A stretch of DNA of 64,000 nucleotides from Bacteroidales bacterium UBA5536 (GTDB taxonomy: Bacteria > Bacteroidota > Bacteroidia > Bacteroidales > F082), in NCBI GenBank assembly GCA_002426795.1, contig DINQ01000015.1:153609-217608 (forward strand), in the 5' to 3' direction. The position numbers and the translations under genes were made by a program. The notes below the pieces were generated by a model that saw only the letters and a list, made by a program, of their open reading frames with translations, did not search any database and was not told the DNA's origin. The stretch's first letter is position 1, and every line of letters starts with the position of its first letter. Of this stretch, positions 33,963 through 42,845 are shown one piece after another.

Positions 33963-36026
33963 ATGGAAGTCAAAAATAAGCAATTCAAACGGTATACCGT
34001 TACTTCTGCCTTGCCATATGCCAACGGACCTATCCACATCGGACATCTTGCCGGCGTGTATGTTCCTGCTGATATTTATGTGCGTTATCTCCGCATGAAA
34101 GGCGAAGACGTGGTGTTTATAGGTGGTTCCGATGAGCATGGCGTGCCCATCACCATCAAAGCACGGCAGCAGGGCATCAGCCCTCAGGCAGTGGTCGATC
34201 GCTATCACAACATCATCAAGGATTCTTTTGAAAAACTGGGTATTTCATTCGATGTATACAGCCGGACATCGGCAGCTATTCACCATGAAACAGCCTCAGA
34301 TTTTTTTACCACACTTTATAATAAAGATGTTTTCATTGAGAAAACATCACAACAATATTTTGACGAAGAAGCCTCACAATTCCTGGCCGACCGATACATT
34401 ACAGGCACCTGTCCGCATTGCAGCAACGAAAGGGCGTATGGCGATCAGTGCGAAAACTGTGGTACTTCGCTCAGTCCGCTCGATCTGATCAACCCACGTT
34501 CGGCGCTTAGTGGAAATGTGCCTGTTTTAAAAGACACCAAACACTGGTATCTGCCACTCGATCAGGCTGAACCCTGGCTACGTGAGTGGATTGTTGAAGG
34601 TCACAAAAACGACTGGAAAGCCAATGTTTACGGACAATGTAAATCATGGATCGACCAGGGTTTACAACCCAGAGCGGTTACGCGCGACCTCGACTGGGGT
34701 GTAAAAGTTCCTGTTGAAGGCGCTGATGGAAAAGTGCTGTATGTGTGGTTTGATGCGCCCATTGGCTACATTTCGGCCACGCGGGAATGGGCCGAAAAAA
34801 CCGGAAATGACTGGGAGCCCTATTGGAAAAGCAACGACAGCAAGCTGGTTCATTTTATCGGTAAAGACAATATCGTTTTCCATTGTATCATTTTCCCTTT
34901 TATGCTCAAGAGCGAAGGGAGCTATATTTTACCCGACAATGTACCGGCCAATGAATTTCTGAACCTCGAAAGCGACAAAATATCCACTTCACGCAACTGG
35001 GCCGTTTGGTTGCACGAATACCTTGAGGAATTGCCTGGCAAAGAAGATGTACTACGTTATGTTTTGACAGCCAATGCGCCCGAAACCAAAGACAACGATT
35101 TCACCTGGAAAGATTATCAGGCACGTAATAACAATGAGTTGCTGGCAATCTTCGGCAATTTTGTCAACCGGACTTTGGTGCTTACCCAAAAGTACTTTGA
35201 AGGTGTTGTGCCGGCACTCGAAAACCTGACAGCCGCTGATGAGGAAGTGGTGGCACAAATGAAAGCTTTTCCATCAACAATTGGCAGCAGCATCGAAAAC
35301 TATCGTTTTCGTGAAGCACTTGCCGAACTGATGAACCTGGCTCGTCTTGGAAATCGTTATTTAACAGAAAATGAGCCCTGGAAAATTTCTAAAACAGATC
35401 CCGAACGGGTAAAAACCATTCTGGCGGTATCGCTGCAGATCGTTGCAAAACTGGCCGTTTTGGCAAAACCATTCCTGCCTTTTACGGCAGAAAAACTGCG
35501 ACAAATGATCTTGTTGGGCGATAAAAACTGGGACGATGCAGCCGAAACCATGTTACTGCCAACTGGTCATCAACTGGGCACTGCAGACTTGCTTTTTGAA
35601 CGCATTGAAGACGCAGTGATCGAGCAGCAGGTGCAAAAATTGCTCGACACCAAAAAGGCCAATCAACAAGCTGCCGGACCCAAAGTGAGTCCACAAAAGG
35701 AAACCATTGCCTACGAGGATTTTGCTAAAATGGACATCCGTACAGGAACAATCCTTGCTGCTGAATTGGTTCCCAAAACAAAGAAATTGCTCAAACTCAC
35801 CATCGACACTGGTATCGACAAGCGGACGGTTGTCAGCGGAATAGCCGAACATTATCAACCTGAGCAAATCATAGGTAAAAAGGTCAGTATTCTTGTCAAC
35901 CTGGCGCCTCGTCCGTTACGGGGAATCGAATCAAATGGCATGATCCTGATGGCCGAAAACAGCGAAGGCAAGCTCTGTTTTGTGTCGCCAACCGAAGATT
36001 TCCACAACGGAAGTGAAGTAAAATAA
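33963..36026 (+). CDS. metG: Methionyl-tRNA synthetase
   Basis: The 687-residue enzyme has the class I HIGH motif in NGPIHIGHLAG at about 22-30, a zinc knuckle (GTCPHC, then DQCENCG at about 145-162), the KMSKS equivalent DKISTSRN at about 335, an anticodon-binding helical domain, and a C-terminal tRNA-binding EMAP-like domain at about 580-687 (MDIRTGTILAAE, RPLRGIESNGMIL). It charges tRNA-Met. A -7 element TAACTTTG lies at 33927-33934, 28 bp before the ATG. The long form with the C-terminal domain is normal for Bacteroidota. yraN follows after 11 bp. Confidence 0.97.
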   Translation: MEVKNKQFKRYTVTSALPYANGPIHIGHLAGVYVPADIYVRYLRMKGEDVVFIGGSDEHGVPITIKARQQGISPQAVVDRYHNIIKDSFEKLGISFDVYSRTSAAIHHETASDFFTTLYNKDVFIEKTSQQYFDEEASQFLADRYITGTCPHCSNERAYGDQCENCGTSLSPLDLINPRSALSGNVPVLKDTKHWYLPLDQAEPWLREWIVEGHKNDWKANVYGQCKSWIDQGLQPRAVTRDLDWGVKVPVEGADGKVLYVWFDAPIGYISATREWAEKTGNDWEPYWKSNDSKLVHFIGKDNIVFHCIIFPFMLKSEGSYILPDNVPANEFLNLESDKISTSRNWAVWLHEYLEELPGKEDVLRYVLTANAPETKDNDFTWKDYQARNNNELLAIFGNFVNRTLVLTQKYFEGVVPALENLTAADEEVVAQMKAFPSTIGSSIENYRFREALAELMNLARLGNRYLTENEPWKISKTDPERVKTILAVSLQIVAKLAVLAKPFLPFTAEKLRQMILLGDKNWDDAAETMLLPTGHQLGTADLLFERIEDAVIEQQVQKLLDTKKANQQAAGPKVSPQKETIAYEDFAKMDIRTGTILAAELVPKTKKLLKLTIDTGIDKRTVVSGIAEHYQPEQIIGKKVSILVNLAPRPLRGIESNGMILMAENSEGKLCFVSPTEDFHNGSEVK

Positions 36027-36037
36027 GCAGCATCAAC

Positions 36038-36400
36038 ATGGCCAGGCACAACGAACTCGGAATACTTGGCGAAGAGTTGGCCCGCAAACATCTGCGCGAA
36101 AAGGGCTATAACATCATCGAAACGAATTGGTTTTTTGGTCATGAGGAAATCGATATCATTGCCATGGACGGCGAGATGCTGGTGATTGTTGAGGTGAAAA
36201 CACGTGCTTCCAACGAATTTGGCGAACCTGAATTTGCTGTGAATAAGAAAAAGCAACGATCGTTGATACGGGCTGCTGAGGCCTATATTCTGGAAAAGGA
36301 ACTAAATATCGAAACCCGTTTCGATATCGTATCGGTGATTGTCACACCCAAAGAACGTCACTTACACCATATCGAAGACGCTTTTTACCCAACCATGTAA
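36038..36400 (+). CDS. YraN/UPF0102 family endonuclease-like protein
   Basis: The 120-residue protein has the UPF0102 core: ELGILGEELARKHL at the start and the PD-(D/E)xK-like block EIDIIAMDGEMLVIVEVKTR, followed by AVNKKKQRSLIRAA. This fold is related to Holliday junction resolvases, but the biological role is not settled. It follows metG by 11 bp and is probably co-transcribed with it. Confidence 0.9.
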   Translation: MARHNELGILGEELARKHLREKGYNIIETNWFFGHEEIDIIAMDGEMLVIVEVKTRASNEFGEPEFAVNKKKQRSLIRAAEAYILEKELNIETRFDIVSVIVTPKERHLHHIEDAFYPTM

Positions 36401-36457
36401 AGACCCGAAAAGGGAACATTTTTGCGGATGATTTGTTAATTATCTAAAAACCAAATT

Positions 36458-37156
36458 ATGCGTAAATATTTGATTGTTGGTGCCGGATCAGGCATTGGAA
36501 AAGCATTGACCGAAAAACTTTATGCCGAAGGCAATGAATTATATGTTATAACCCGTCAACCTGCTGCCTTGTCGCAACTTGATAAGGTGAATTTTATCGA
36601 GCCAAATTTCATGGATGAGGACTGGAAAGCATCAGGCATTCCGGCTGAACTTGATGGTCTGGTTTATTGTCCGGGTACGATCAATTTGCGTCCTTTCAGA
36701 GCGCTTAAACCAGCTGATTTCAGAAACGATTTTGAGGTGAATGTGATAGGAGCCGTCAAAGTGATTCAGACTGTACTCAAGGCGCTCAAGGCAGGCCAAA
36801 ATGCCTCAGTCGTGCTGTTTAGTACAGTTGCTGTGTCGCAGGGAATGTCTTTTCACAGCAGTGTTGCCGCATCCAAAGCAGCAGTGGAAGGATTGGGAAA
36901 ATCTTTGGCTGCCGAACTGGCGCCGGCGATTCGCGTAAATGTGATTGCTCCTTCTCTTACGCAGACACCACTGGCCGAGAAACTGCTTTCAACACCCGAA
37001 AAGGAAGAAGCATCTGCCAAAAGACATCCCATGCAACGTGTTGGCCAGGCTGAAGATATAGCCGCCATGGCTGCTTTTCTGTTGTCGGAGCAGTCAGGAT
37101 GGATTACAGGTCAGGTGATTGGCGTTGATGGTGGTTTGTCGACTCTGAAAGTATAG
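36458..37156 (+). CDS. SDR-family protein without the catalytic tyrosine
   Basis: The 232-residue protein is a short-chain dehydrogenase/reductase by fold: cofactor motif GAGSGIGKAL at about 7-16, a NVIGAVKVIQ helix, the Ser strand LFSTVAVSQG, and the C-terminal GQVIGVDGGLSTL. The normal active site YxxxK reads VAASK here (HSSVAASKAAVEG), so the catalytic Tyr is replaced by Val. I recall a group of bacterial SDRs that share this feature, so it is likely not a sequencing error. It may bind a nucleotide without dehydrogenase activity or use another residue. It starts 57 bp after yraN and is 4 bp from the flavin-reductase-like gene. Confidence 0.85.
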   Translation: MRKYLIVGAGSGIGKALTEKLYAEGNELYVITRQPAALSQLDKVNFIEPNFMDEDWKASGIPAELDGLVYCPGTINLRPFRALKPADFRNDFEVNVIGAVKVIQTVLKALKAGQNASVVLFSTVAVSQGMSFHSSVAASKAAVEGLGKSLAAELAPAIRVNVIAPSLTQTPLAEKLLSTPEKEEASAKRHPMQRVGQAEDIAAMAAFLLSEQSGWITGQVIGVDGGLSTLKV

Positions 37157-37160
37157 ACAA

Positions 37161-37805
37161 ATGGTGCTGAAAACATTTGGAAAACAAGATTTTGACGGCA
37201 TGCCGAAGCATTTCCGTCGAAATTTCTTCAATGCCATCACTGGTTTTAAAAGCCTGAATCTGGTTGGTACTATCAGCCCAACCAACCAAACCAATCTGGC
37301 GGTTTTTTCGCAGGTGCTGCATCTGGGTGCTGACCCTGCTTTAATTGGGATTCTGGTGCGACCTGATGTGGTTCCGCGTCATACGCTCAGCAACATTGAG
37401 GCTGTTGGCTATTTCACGCTCAACCATGTGCACAGAGATTTTGTGGAGAAGGCCCATCAAACGGCAGCCCGCTATCCTGGAGAGGTTTCAGAATTTGAGG
37501 CAGTGGGTTTGACACCGTTTTTTGACCCTGAATTTCGGGTTCCTTTTGTGCAGGAAGCTACCATCCGTATTGGACTCCAATGGCGTGAAACAATACCAAT
37601 TCAAATCAATCAAACCAAACTTGTCGTGGGCGAAGTGCATAAGGTTATACTTCCTGATTTTGCGATGGGCGAAGATGGTTTTGTGGATATCCACAAGGCA
37701 GGAACACTTACTGTATCGGGGCTTGATGCATATTACGATACCAACAAACTGGTTCGCTTAAGCTATGCCAAACCCTTCGTACCACTCACACAAATTTCTT
37801 TTTGA
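37161..37805 (+). CDS. Flavin reductase-like FMN-binding protein
   Basis: The 214-residue protein has a split-barrel flavin reductase-like fold: FRRNFFNAITGFKSLNLVGT at its start (shortened), QTNLAVFSQVLHLGADPALIG, and RHTLSNIEAVGYFTLNHV. It lacks the HpaC/ActVB hallmark GDH motif; some members only bind flavin or heme. It starts 4 bp after the SDR stop, and its stop TGA shares a base with the ATG of the DUF429 gene, so the three genes should be translated together. The reaction and partner are unknown. Confidence 0.8.
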   Translation: MVLKTFGKQDFDGMPKHFRRNFFNAITGFKSLNLVGTISPTNQTNLAVFSQVLHLGADPALIGILVRPDVVPRHTLSNIEAVGYFTLNHVHRDFVEKAHQTAARYPGEVSEFEAVGLTPFFDPEFRVPFVQEATIRIGLQWRETIPIQINQTKLVVGEVHKVILPDFAMGEDGFVDIHKAGTLTVSGLDAYYDTNKLVRLSYAKPFVPLTQISF

Positions 37806-38377
37806 TGCCTTGGGCAGGGATTGATTTCGGAGCAAAACTTAGCGGAAAAACGGCTATTTGTTTTGAAAGAGATGGGCTGCTGCATGTCTCTCTTTCAGCA
37901 AAAGGGCAGGATGCGGATGATTTTTGCATCCAAAACATTGAGGCTTTAAAAGTAGACATGATTTTTATTGACGCACCGCTTAGTTTACCTGGAGCCTATT
38001 TTGGAAAAGGGCGTGATTTCTTTTACCGTCAATGCGACCGTGAGTTACAAGCGATGTCGCCTATGTTTTTGGGTGGATTGACGGCCAGGGCGATGAAACT
38101 GGCAAGTTTGTGGCGTGGCCAAAATATCGATGTTTATGAAAGCTATCCGAAGATGGTTTGGAAAGAAATCTCCTCCAATGCTTCAAAAGAGGATTTTCGG
38201 AGGGTTATACAGCAGATCAGTAACTATTTACAGCTGCATGCCTTACCAGACTTAGCCGCCCAACCATGCAACCATCATGAAGCAGATGCTTTGTTGGCCT
38301 GGATTGCCGGCTATCGGTTTATGACAAACCAGGCTGTGATTGCCGGCACGAAAAACGAAGGTCAGATTGTTTACTGA
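37805..38377 (+). CDS. DUF429 predicted RNase H-fold nuclease
   Basis: The 190-residue protein begins MPWAGIDFGAKLSGKTA. The DUF429 blocks are present: an N-terminal Asp in GIDFGAK, Asp in IFIDAPLSLPGAYFG, a central RQCDREL segment, and the C-terminal HHEADALLAWIAGY. This spacing of acidic residues matches the RNase H-like fold, so it is a predicted nuclease of unknown target. Its ATG overlaps the flavin-reductase-like stop by one base (TGATG in register). Its 3' end overlaps that of the hybrid kinase on the other strand by 7 bp. Confidence 0.82.
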   Translation: MPWAGIDFGAKLSGKTAICFERDGLLHVSLSAKGQDADDFCIQNIEALKVDMIFIDAPLSLPGAYFGKGRDFFYRQCDRELQAMSPMFLGGLTARAMKLASLWRGQNIDVYESYPKMVWKEISSNASKEDFRRVIQQISNYLQLHALPDLAAQPCNHHEADALLAWIAGYRFMTNQAVIAGTKNEGQIVY

Positions 38378-41300
38378 AGGTATTTCGCAAGTGTACCAAG
38401 CAGTTTTTTGGTATCAATAGGTTTCGTGAGGTATTCCACACAACCAGCTTCCGTGCATTGCTTCACTTCTTCGGGCTGTGTATAGGCTGTTAGAGCGATG
38501 ATTGGCAAATCGGGTTTCGACAGGTGGATATGTTTTGCTGCGTCAATACCGTTCATCACAGGCATTTTAATATCCATCAAAACAAGATGAATTTCCTCTT
38601 GATCAACCATTTCGATGGCTTCTTTTCCGTTTCTCACTATAAGTAAGCGATATTGGTCTTTCAATATCCAATCGATAATCATTGAATTATCCTGTTCGTC
38701 TTCGGCAAGCAAAATGGTGTACTGATCTGATTTTTTAGCAGGAGAAGAATCTGGAATCGACTTTATTGCTGGTTTCTCGCTTAGCTTAAAGGGGATATTA
38801 ACGTAAAATATAGAGCCCTTTCCGGGCTCAGATTCAAGGGTGATTTTTCCTTGCAGTAGATCGACCAGACCTTTTGAAATGCTCAATCCAAGTCCATTGC
38901 CGCGAATAGCTCTGATTTGCGCTTCCTCGCCCCTGAAAAACCGATTGAAAACTTTTGGCTGGTCGGCTTTGGCAATCCCAATGCCAGTGTCTTTCACATA
39001 AAACGAAAGTTCTTGCTGAATCATATTTACACCAAACTCTATATGGCCTTTCAAGGTGTATTTGAGTGCATTACCAAGCAAACCGGCCAACACTTGCCTG
39101 ATTTTCGATTTATCAGCAATTACATAAGTTGGCACATCTGCCGGTATTTCGTGGAGGATTAATTTCAGTTTTTTGTTTTCGCATTGTTGTCTGAAAGTCA
39201 GCAATAGGTCATCAAGCAGTTGGCTGATGCTGAAAGAAATATTTTCGGCAGGTATTTTTTCTGAGTCGAGTCGCGAAACGGCCAAAACATCATCGATGAT
39301 GCGCAGCAGTTGTTCAGCATTGTTGTTGATGGTTTCAACGAAAAGCTTTTGCTGCTCTGTGTCTGGTTCGTTCAGCAACAGGTCGGAAAAGCCAATGATG
39401 GCGTTCATTGGGGTCCTGATTTCGTGCGAGAGGTTATTCAGGAAAGAAGTTTTCAGGCGGTCGCTTTCTTCTGCTTTTTCTTTGGCGGCGATGAGTTCCT
39501 GCTCCATTTTTTTGCGTTCGGTGATGTCAACAATGATCCCGATCAAACCGCCAACGGTTCTATTGTCCACATCCGGAAATGGAGATTTGGTAATAATAGC
39601 GTTCCTGACACTTCCGTCGGGCAGATGCAAAACCCGCTCAAAAACCTGTCGTTTTTCGAGACCAGAAAAAATCAACTGATCACTTTTCGATTGTTCGGAG
39701 GCAATATCCACATTTTCGAAATCAAACACTTTTTTCCCGATAATATCAGATGCGTCTAGACCATAATAATCAGAAAATGATTTGTTTACACCTAAATAAT
39801 TACCATTTTTGTCCATGTAAAACAAAGGATTCGGAACAGAATCGAGCAGTGTTTCGATGAAGCGGTTTTGGTGAATCAGCTCCTCTTCCTGTTGTTTCCG
39901 GCTGCTGATATCCCTCACGATGACAAGCGTTTTGTTTTCACCGCTTTTTACCATACGGGCGTCGTACCATTTGATGTTATCACCTTCGCCCAGTGAATAT
40001 TCATACTGAATCAATTCACCGGTTTCGAGTGCACTCCTGATTTTCTCCATGGTTAGATTGGCCAGATCAGGAGGCAAAACGCTTTCGGCAGTTTTATTAA
40101 GAAAATCGTTTTTAGGCAAATAAAGCTCCTCATCATTTGACGCCACGTAATCAATAAAGGTGCCCTTATCGTCGAAGGCAAAAAGAAAGTCTGGAAGCAC
40201 CGAAATGATGGCAGCATTACGCTCCTGGGTTTCGCGGAGCCGTGCTTTGGCGAGTTCCTGCTCAGTAATGTCTTTTGAGATCGATAAAATTCCCATTTGG
40301 CCGTCGGGTAGAATAATCCGGCGCTCAATCAGTTCAGATATTTTATCTTTTCCTTGTTTTGTTTTGCTCAAAACAATGCTGTGTAAAATATCCTTTTCAA
40401 GTATTTTTCGGATATTTTTTTTCACATCAGATTGGTTTGTTACGGGTACAAGGATTTCGACGTTTTGCCCAATCAGTTCGTCGGCTTCATAACCGTAATC
40501 ACGGCAGAAAGTATCATTTACCTGTAAAATAGTGCCAGCAGCATCCTCCAGAAGAACGCCAACAGGCGAAGCATCAAACAGCAAGCGATAGCGCTTTTCA
40601 CTTTCTTCCCGCTCCATTTCAGCTATTTTTCGCTCAGTAATATCGCGTCCCACACCAATAATGCTCTGGATTTTTCCGTCCTCGTCTAAAATGGCTTTAT
40701 CTGACCAGGCCAACCAGCGAAGCCCCGAAGGCGTTTCCACTCTTTGCTCCATGTATGCAGTATATGGTGGTTCAAAAAGTGTTTGCATAGCCTGAACAGT
40801 TTTTTCTCTATCATCCTGATATACAAGTGGTAAAAATGGTTTATGCAATAATTCCTCTTCTGTTTTCTCAAATAGTTTACAATAGGAAGGACTTGCATAT
40901 GTAAGGATATTTTCCACATCAATGCGGACCACCAAATCGGTTTGATGGGTAATTAGCATACGATAAAGCTCTTCGCTTTCACGAATTTGCTTTTCGGTTT
41001 GTTTCCGCTGGGTAATATCCTGTGCGATAGCCAAAATGGCATCTTCTCCAAAGTAGATGGTTTTAAACAGGCTAACTTCTTTTGGGAAAATGGTTCCATC
41101 GCTTTTTTTGCCCCAGAATTCAAATTGTTGTGGAGTGCCTTCAAAGGTTTTTCTAACGGCTGAGGCTACCTCCTGAATGTTGTTTTTACCTTCAGCACTT
41201 AAAAAATCGGGAGTTTGACCAATAAAAGTTTCTTTAGGGTAACCATACATTTTTAAAGCGCCCTCATTCACATCAAGAAAACGACCTTCTCTGTCTTGCA

Positions 41301-42348
41301 CATAAACAGCACTGGTGATACTATCGAACAGTCCCTGAAAACTTTCAGCGGAGCGAAGCAACTCAAGATTGCGGGCACGCTCTGCCCGTTGATCCCTGAA
41401 AACCAACACAACTCCAATGATATTTCCTGTTTCGTCAATAATGGGTGCGCCACTGTCGGCAATGGGAATTTCCTGTCCGTCTTTGTGAATCAACAAGGTG
41501 TGGTTGGCCAGTCCAACAATTTTTTTTGCAGATAAAACAACCTGTACCGGATTTTCTGTTTTTGTTCGGGTTTGCTCACTGATGATATTAAAAACCTTAT
41601 TGAGTGGTTGCCCGGCAGCTTCTGATTCGGTATAGCCACAGAGGTTTTCTGCAATTTTATTCATGTGCATAACCAGGCCGTCTTTATTGGTTGTAATCAC
41701 AGCGTCACCAATACTATAAAGCGTGGTGCGAAAAAGTTTCTCGCTTTCAGATACAGATTTCAGGAGTTTTCTGTTGGTCTCATGATCGAGCAGCACTTTC
41801 CCGATTAAGACTGTAACCAATGGATAAAAGCCTATAACCGTGAAGCTGATCAACTGAAATGTTTCGCGCTGAAATGGCCCAGGAAGCGTAAACATCAGCA
41901 ACAACATGCCTACATGAACCACTATTCCGAGCAGGTAAAAATGCCATAACCTGATTTTCTCTTTTTGCTTTCTTCTGAACAAAAGATAAAAAACATGTCC
42001 GGCCAGATAGGAAAAACCAATGACAAGTCCTCCAGTCAAACTACCTGAACCTCCGATATAAAAAATACGGAAAGGAATGGCAATCAATACGGAAATGATA
42101 CCTGCAATTGGGCCAAAGAAAAAAGAAGCCAAGCTGATTACAACGGAACGGCCATCAAAAATAATCCCTTCGGTGAGTACAAAAGGATACACCATGCTGA
42201 TAACCGCCGCAAAACCAAAAAGCAAACCTTGTAATATCTTTGCCTTAAGCGTATCGGACCGAAATCGAAGTTCGATGATTCCCGAAAGAACGCTGATGGC
42301 TACAAGTACTGATAGGTTGTATAGCAGGTCGATTAAAATCATAAACAA
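38371..42348 (-). CDS. Hybrid sensor histidine kinase with six PAS domains and receiver
   Basis: The 1325-residue kinase starts with a LytS-type 5TM domain at about 1-190 (SLASFFFGPIAGIISVLIA, GFSYLAGHVFYLL). Six PAS-like domains follow, near 205-320, 335-445, 458-575, 583-697, 708-815 and 827-945. The phospho-acceptor is His975 in NNLSHEIRTPMNAI, followed by the ATP-binding domain (NALKYT, DTGIGIAK, GNGLGLSISKG) and a C-terminal receiver domain with Asp1259 (VLMDIKMPVMNG). The signal could be sensed in the membrane or through several PAS cofactors; none is identifiable. It is the last gene of the minus-strand run activase - HypD - ferredoxin - kinase, with 53 bp separating it from the ferredoxin, so co-expression is plausible but not proved. 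A start at 42342 would remove two residues. Confidence 0.93.
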   Translation of the reverse strand: MFMILIDLLYNLSVLVAISVLSGIIELRFRSDTLKAKILQGLLFGFAAVISMVYPFVLTEGIIFDGRSVVISLASFFFGPIAGIISVLIAIPFRIFYIGGSGSLTGGLVIGFSYLAGHVFYLLFRRKQKEKIRLWHFYLLGIVVHVGMLLLMFTLPGPFQRETFQLISFTVIGFYPLVTVLIGKVLLDHETNRKLLKSVSESEKLFRTTLYSIGDAVITTNKDGLVMHMNKIAENLCGYTESEAAGQPLNKVFNIISEQTRTKTENPVQVVLSAKKIVGLANHTLLIHKDGQEIPIADSGAPIIDETGNIIGVVLVFRDQRAERARNLELLRSAESFQGLFDSITSAVYVQDREGRFLDVNEGALKMYGYPKETFIGQTPDFLSAEGKNNIQEVASAVRKTFEGTPQQFEFWGKKSDGTIFPKEVSLFKTIYFGEDAILAIAQDITQRKQTEKQIRESEELYRMLITHQTDLVVRIDVENILTYASPSYCKLFEKTEEELLHKPFLPLVYQDDREKTVQAMQTLFEPPYTAYMEQRVETPSGLRWLAWSDKAILDEDGKIQSIIGVGRDITERKIAEMEREESEKRYRLLFDASPVGVLLEDAAGTILQVNDTFCRDYGYEADELIGQNVEILVPVTNQSDVKKNIRKILEKDILHSIVLSKTKQGKDKISELIERRIILPDGQMGILSISKDITEQELAKARLRETQERNAAIISVLPDFLFAFDDKGTFIDYVASNDEELYLPKNDFLNKTAESVLPPDLANLTMEKIRSALETGELIQYEYSLGEGDNIKWYDARMVKSGENKTLVIVRDISSRKQQEEELIHQNRFIETLLDSVPNPLFYMDKNGNYLGVNKSFSDYYGLDASDIIGKKVFDFENVDIASEQSKSDQLIFSGLEKRQVFERVLHLPDGSVRNAIITKSPFPDVDNRTVGGLIGIIVDITERKKMEQELIAAKEKAEESDRLKTSFLNNLSHEIRTPMNAIIGFSDLLLNEPDTEQQKLFVETINNNAEQLLRIIDDVLAVSRLDSEKIPAENISFSISQLLDDLLLTFRQQCENKKLKLILHEIPADVPTYVIADKSKIRQVLAGLLGNALKYTLKGHIEFGVNMIQQELSFYVKDTGIGIAKADQPKVFNRFFRGEEAQIRAIRGNGLGLSISKGLVDLLQGKITLESEPGKGSIFYVNIPFKLSEKPAIKSIPDSSPAKKSDQYTILLAEDEQDNSMIIDWILKDQYRLLIVRNGKEAIEMVDQEEIHLVLMDIKMPVMNGIDAAKHIHLSKPDLPIIALTAYTQPEEVKQCTEAGCVEYLTKPIDTKKLLGTLAKYLQ

Positions 42349-42401
42349 ACCTACATAAATTTTTAGATTTAGTCAACTTAAAAACGAGGAGCTTATTTCG
42401 A

Positions 42402-42752
42402 CTATCTTTTTGTTTTTGAAGAGGAACTGGCGGCATGGTTGACTTCCTGACCCCAAAAACCAGCATATTTTTTTACTTTGATATCGTCTTGAACGGTTAC
42501 CTGGCACGACAAGCGCAATCCGTTTTCAGGATTGTGTGGCGCAAGGCTCAATCTAATGCGTTCCTGGGTGCACATCTCATTCACCTGACCTTCGATGTGC
42601 ACAGCACAAGTGCCACAGCTGCCAATCCCAAAACAGTTTACGTAGCGCGAAGCACCATTGTGTGGATAAATTCCGTTTTTAAGTAAAACAGCCCGAAGAT
42701 TTTCTCCTTTTTCACAGGAAATTTTCTGGTCTTCGTAAACAATAGTTGGCAT
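42402..42752 (-). CDS. 2Fe-2S ferredoxin
   Basis: The 116-residue protein has a beta-grasp ferredoxin fold. The four cluster ligands are Cys40, Cys46, Cys49 and Cys83, spaced Cx5CxxC...C (NCFGIGSCGTCAVHI, then LSCQV), the spacing of adrenodoxin-type proteins rather than the Cx4CxxC of plant type. The C-terminal tail is Ser/Lys-rich. It lies 93 bp behind the HypD-type gene on the same strand and could carry electrons to the radical SAM activase; that partnership is inference. A role in another pathway is equally possible. Confidence 0.9.
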   Translation of the reverse strand: MPTIVYEDQKISCEKGENLRAVLLKNGIYPHNGASRYVNCFGIGSCGTCAVHIEGQVNEMCTQERIRLSLAPHNPENGLRLSCQVTVQDDIKVKKYAGFWGQEVNHAASSSSKTKR

Positions 42753-42845
42753 GAAATGGGAATGTTATAGACTTATAACAAATCCATTGTGCTTTTGTTT
42801 TGGGAACAGAGTTCGAAAGTGTAATTATTAAAAAAACAGGAGCAA

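Noticed and set aside
38371..38377. 7-bp overlap of converging DUF429 and hybrid-kinase genes as a sign of frameshift
   Set aside because: Both proteins end with their normal C-terminal elements, so the overlap is just tight packing.
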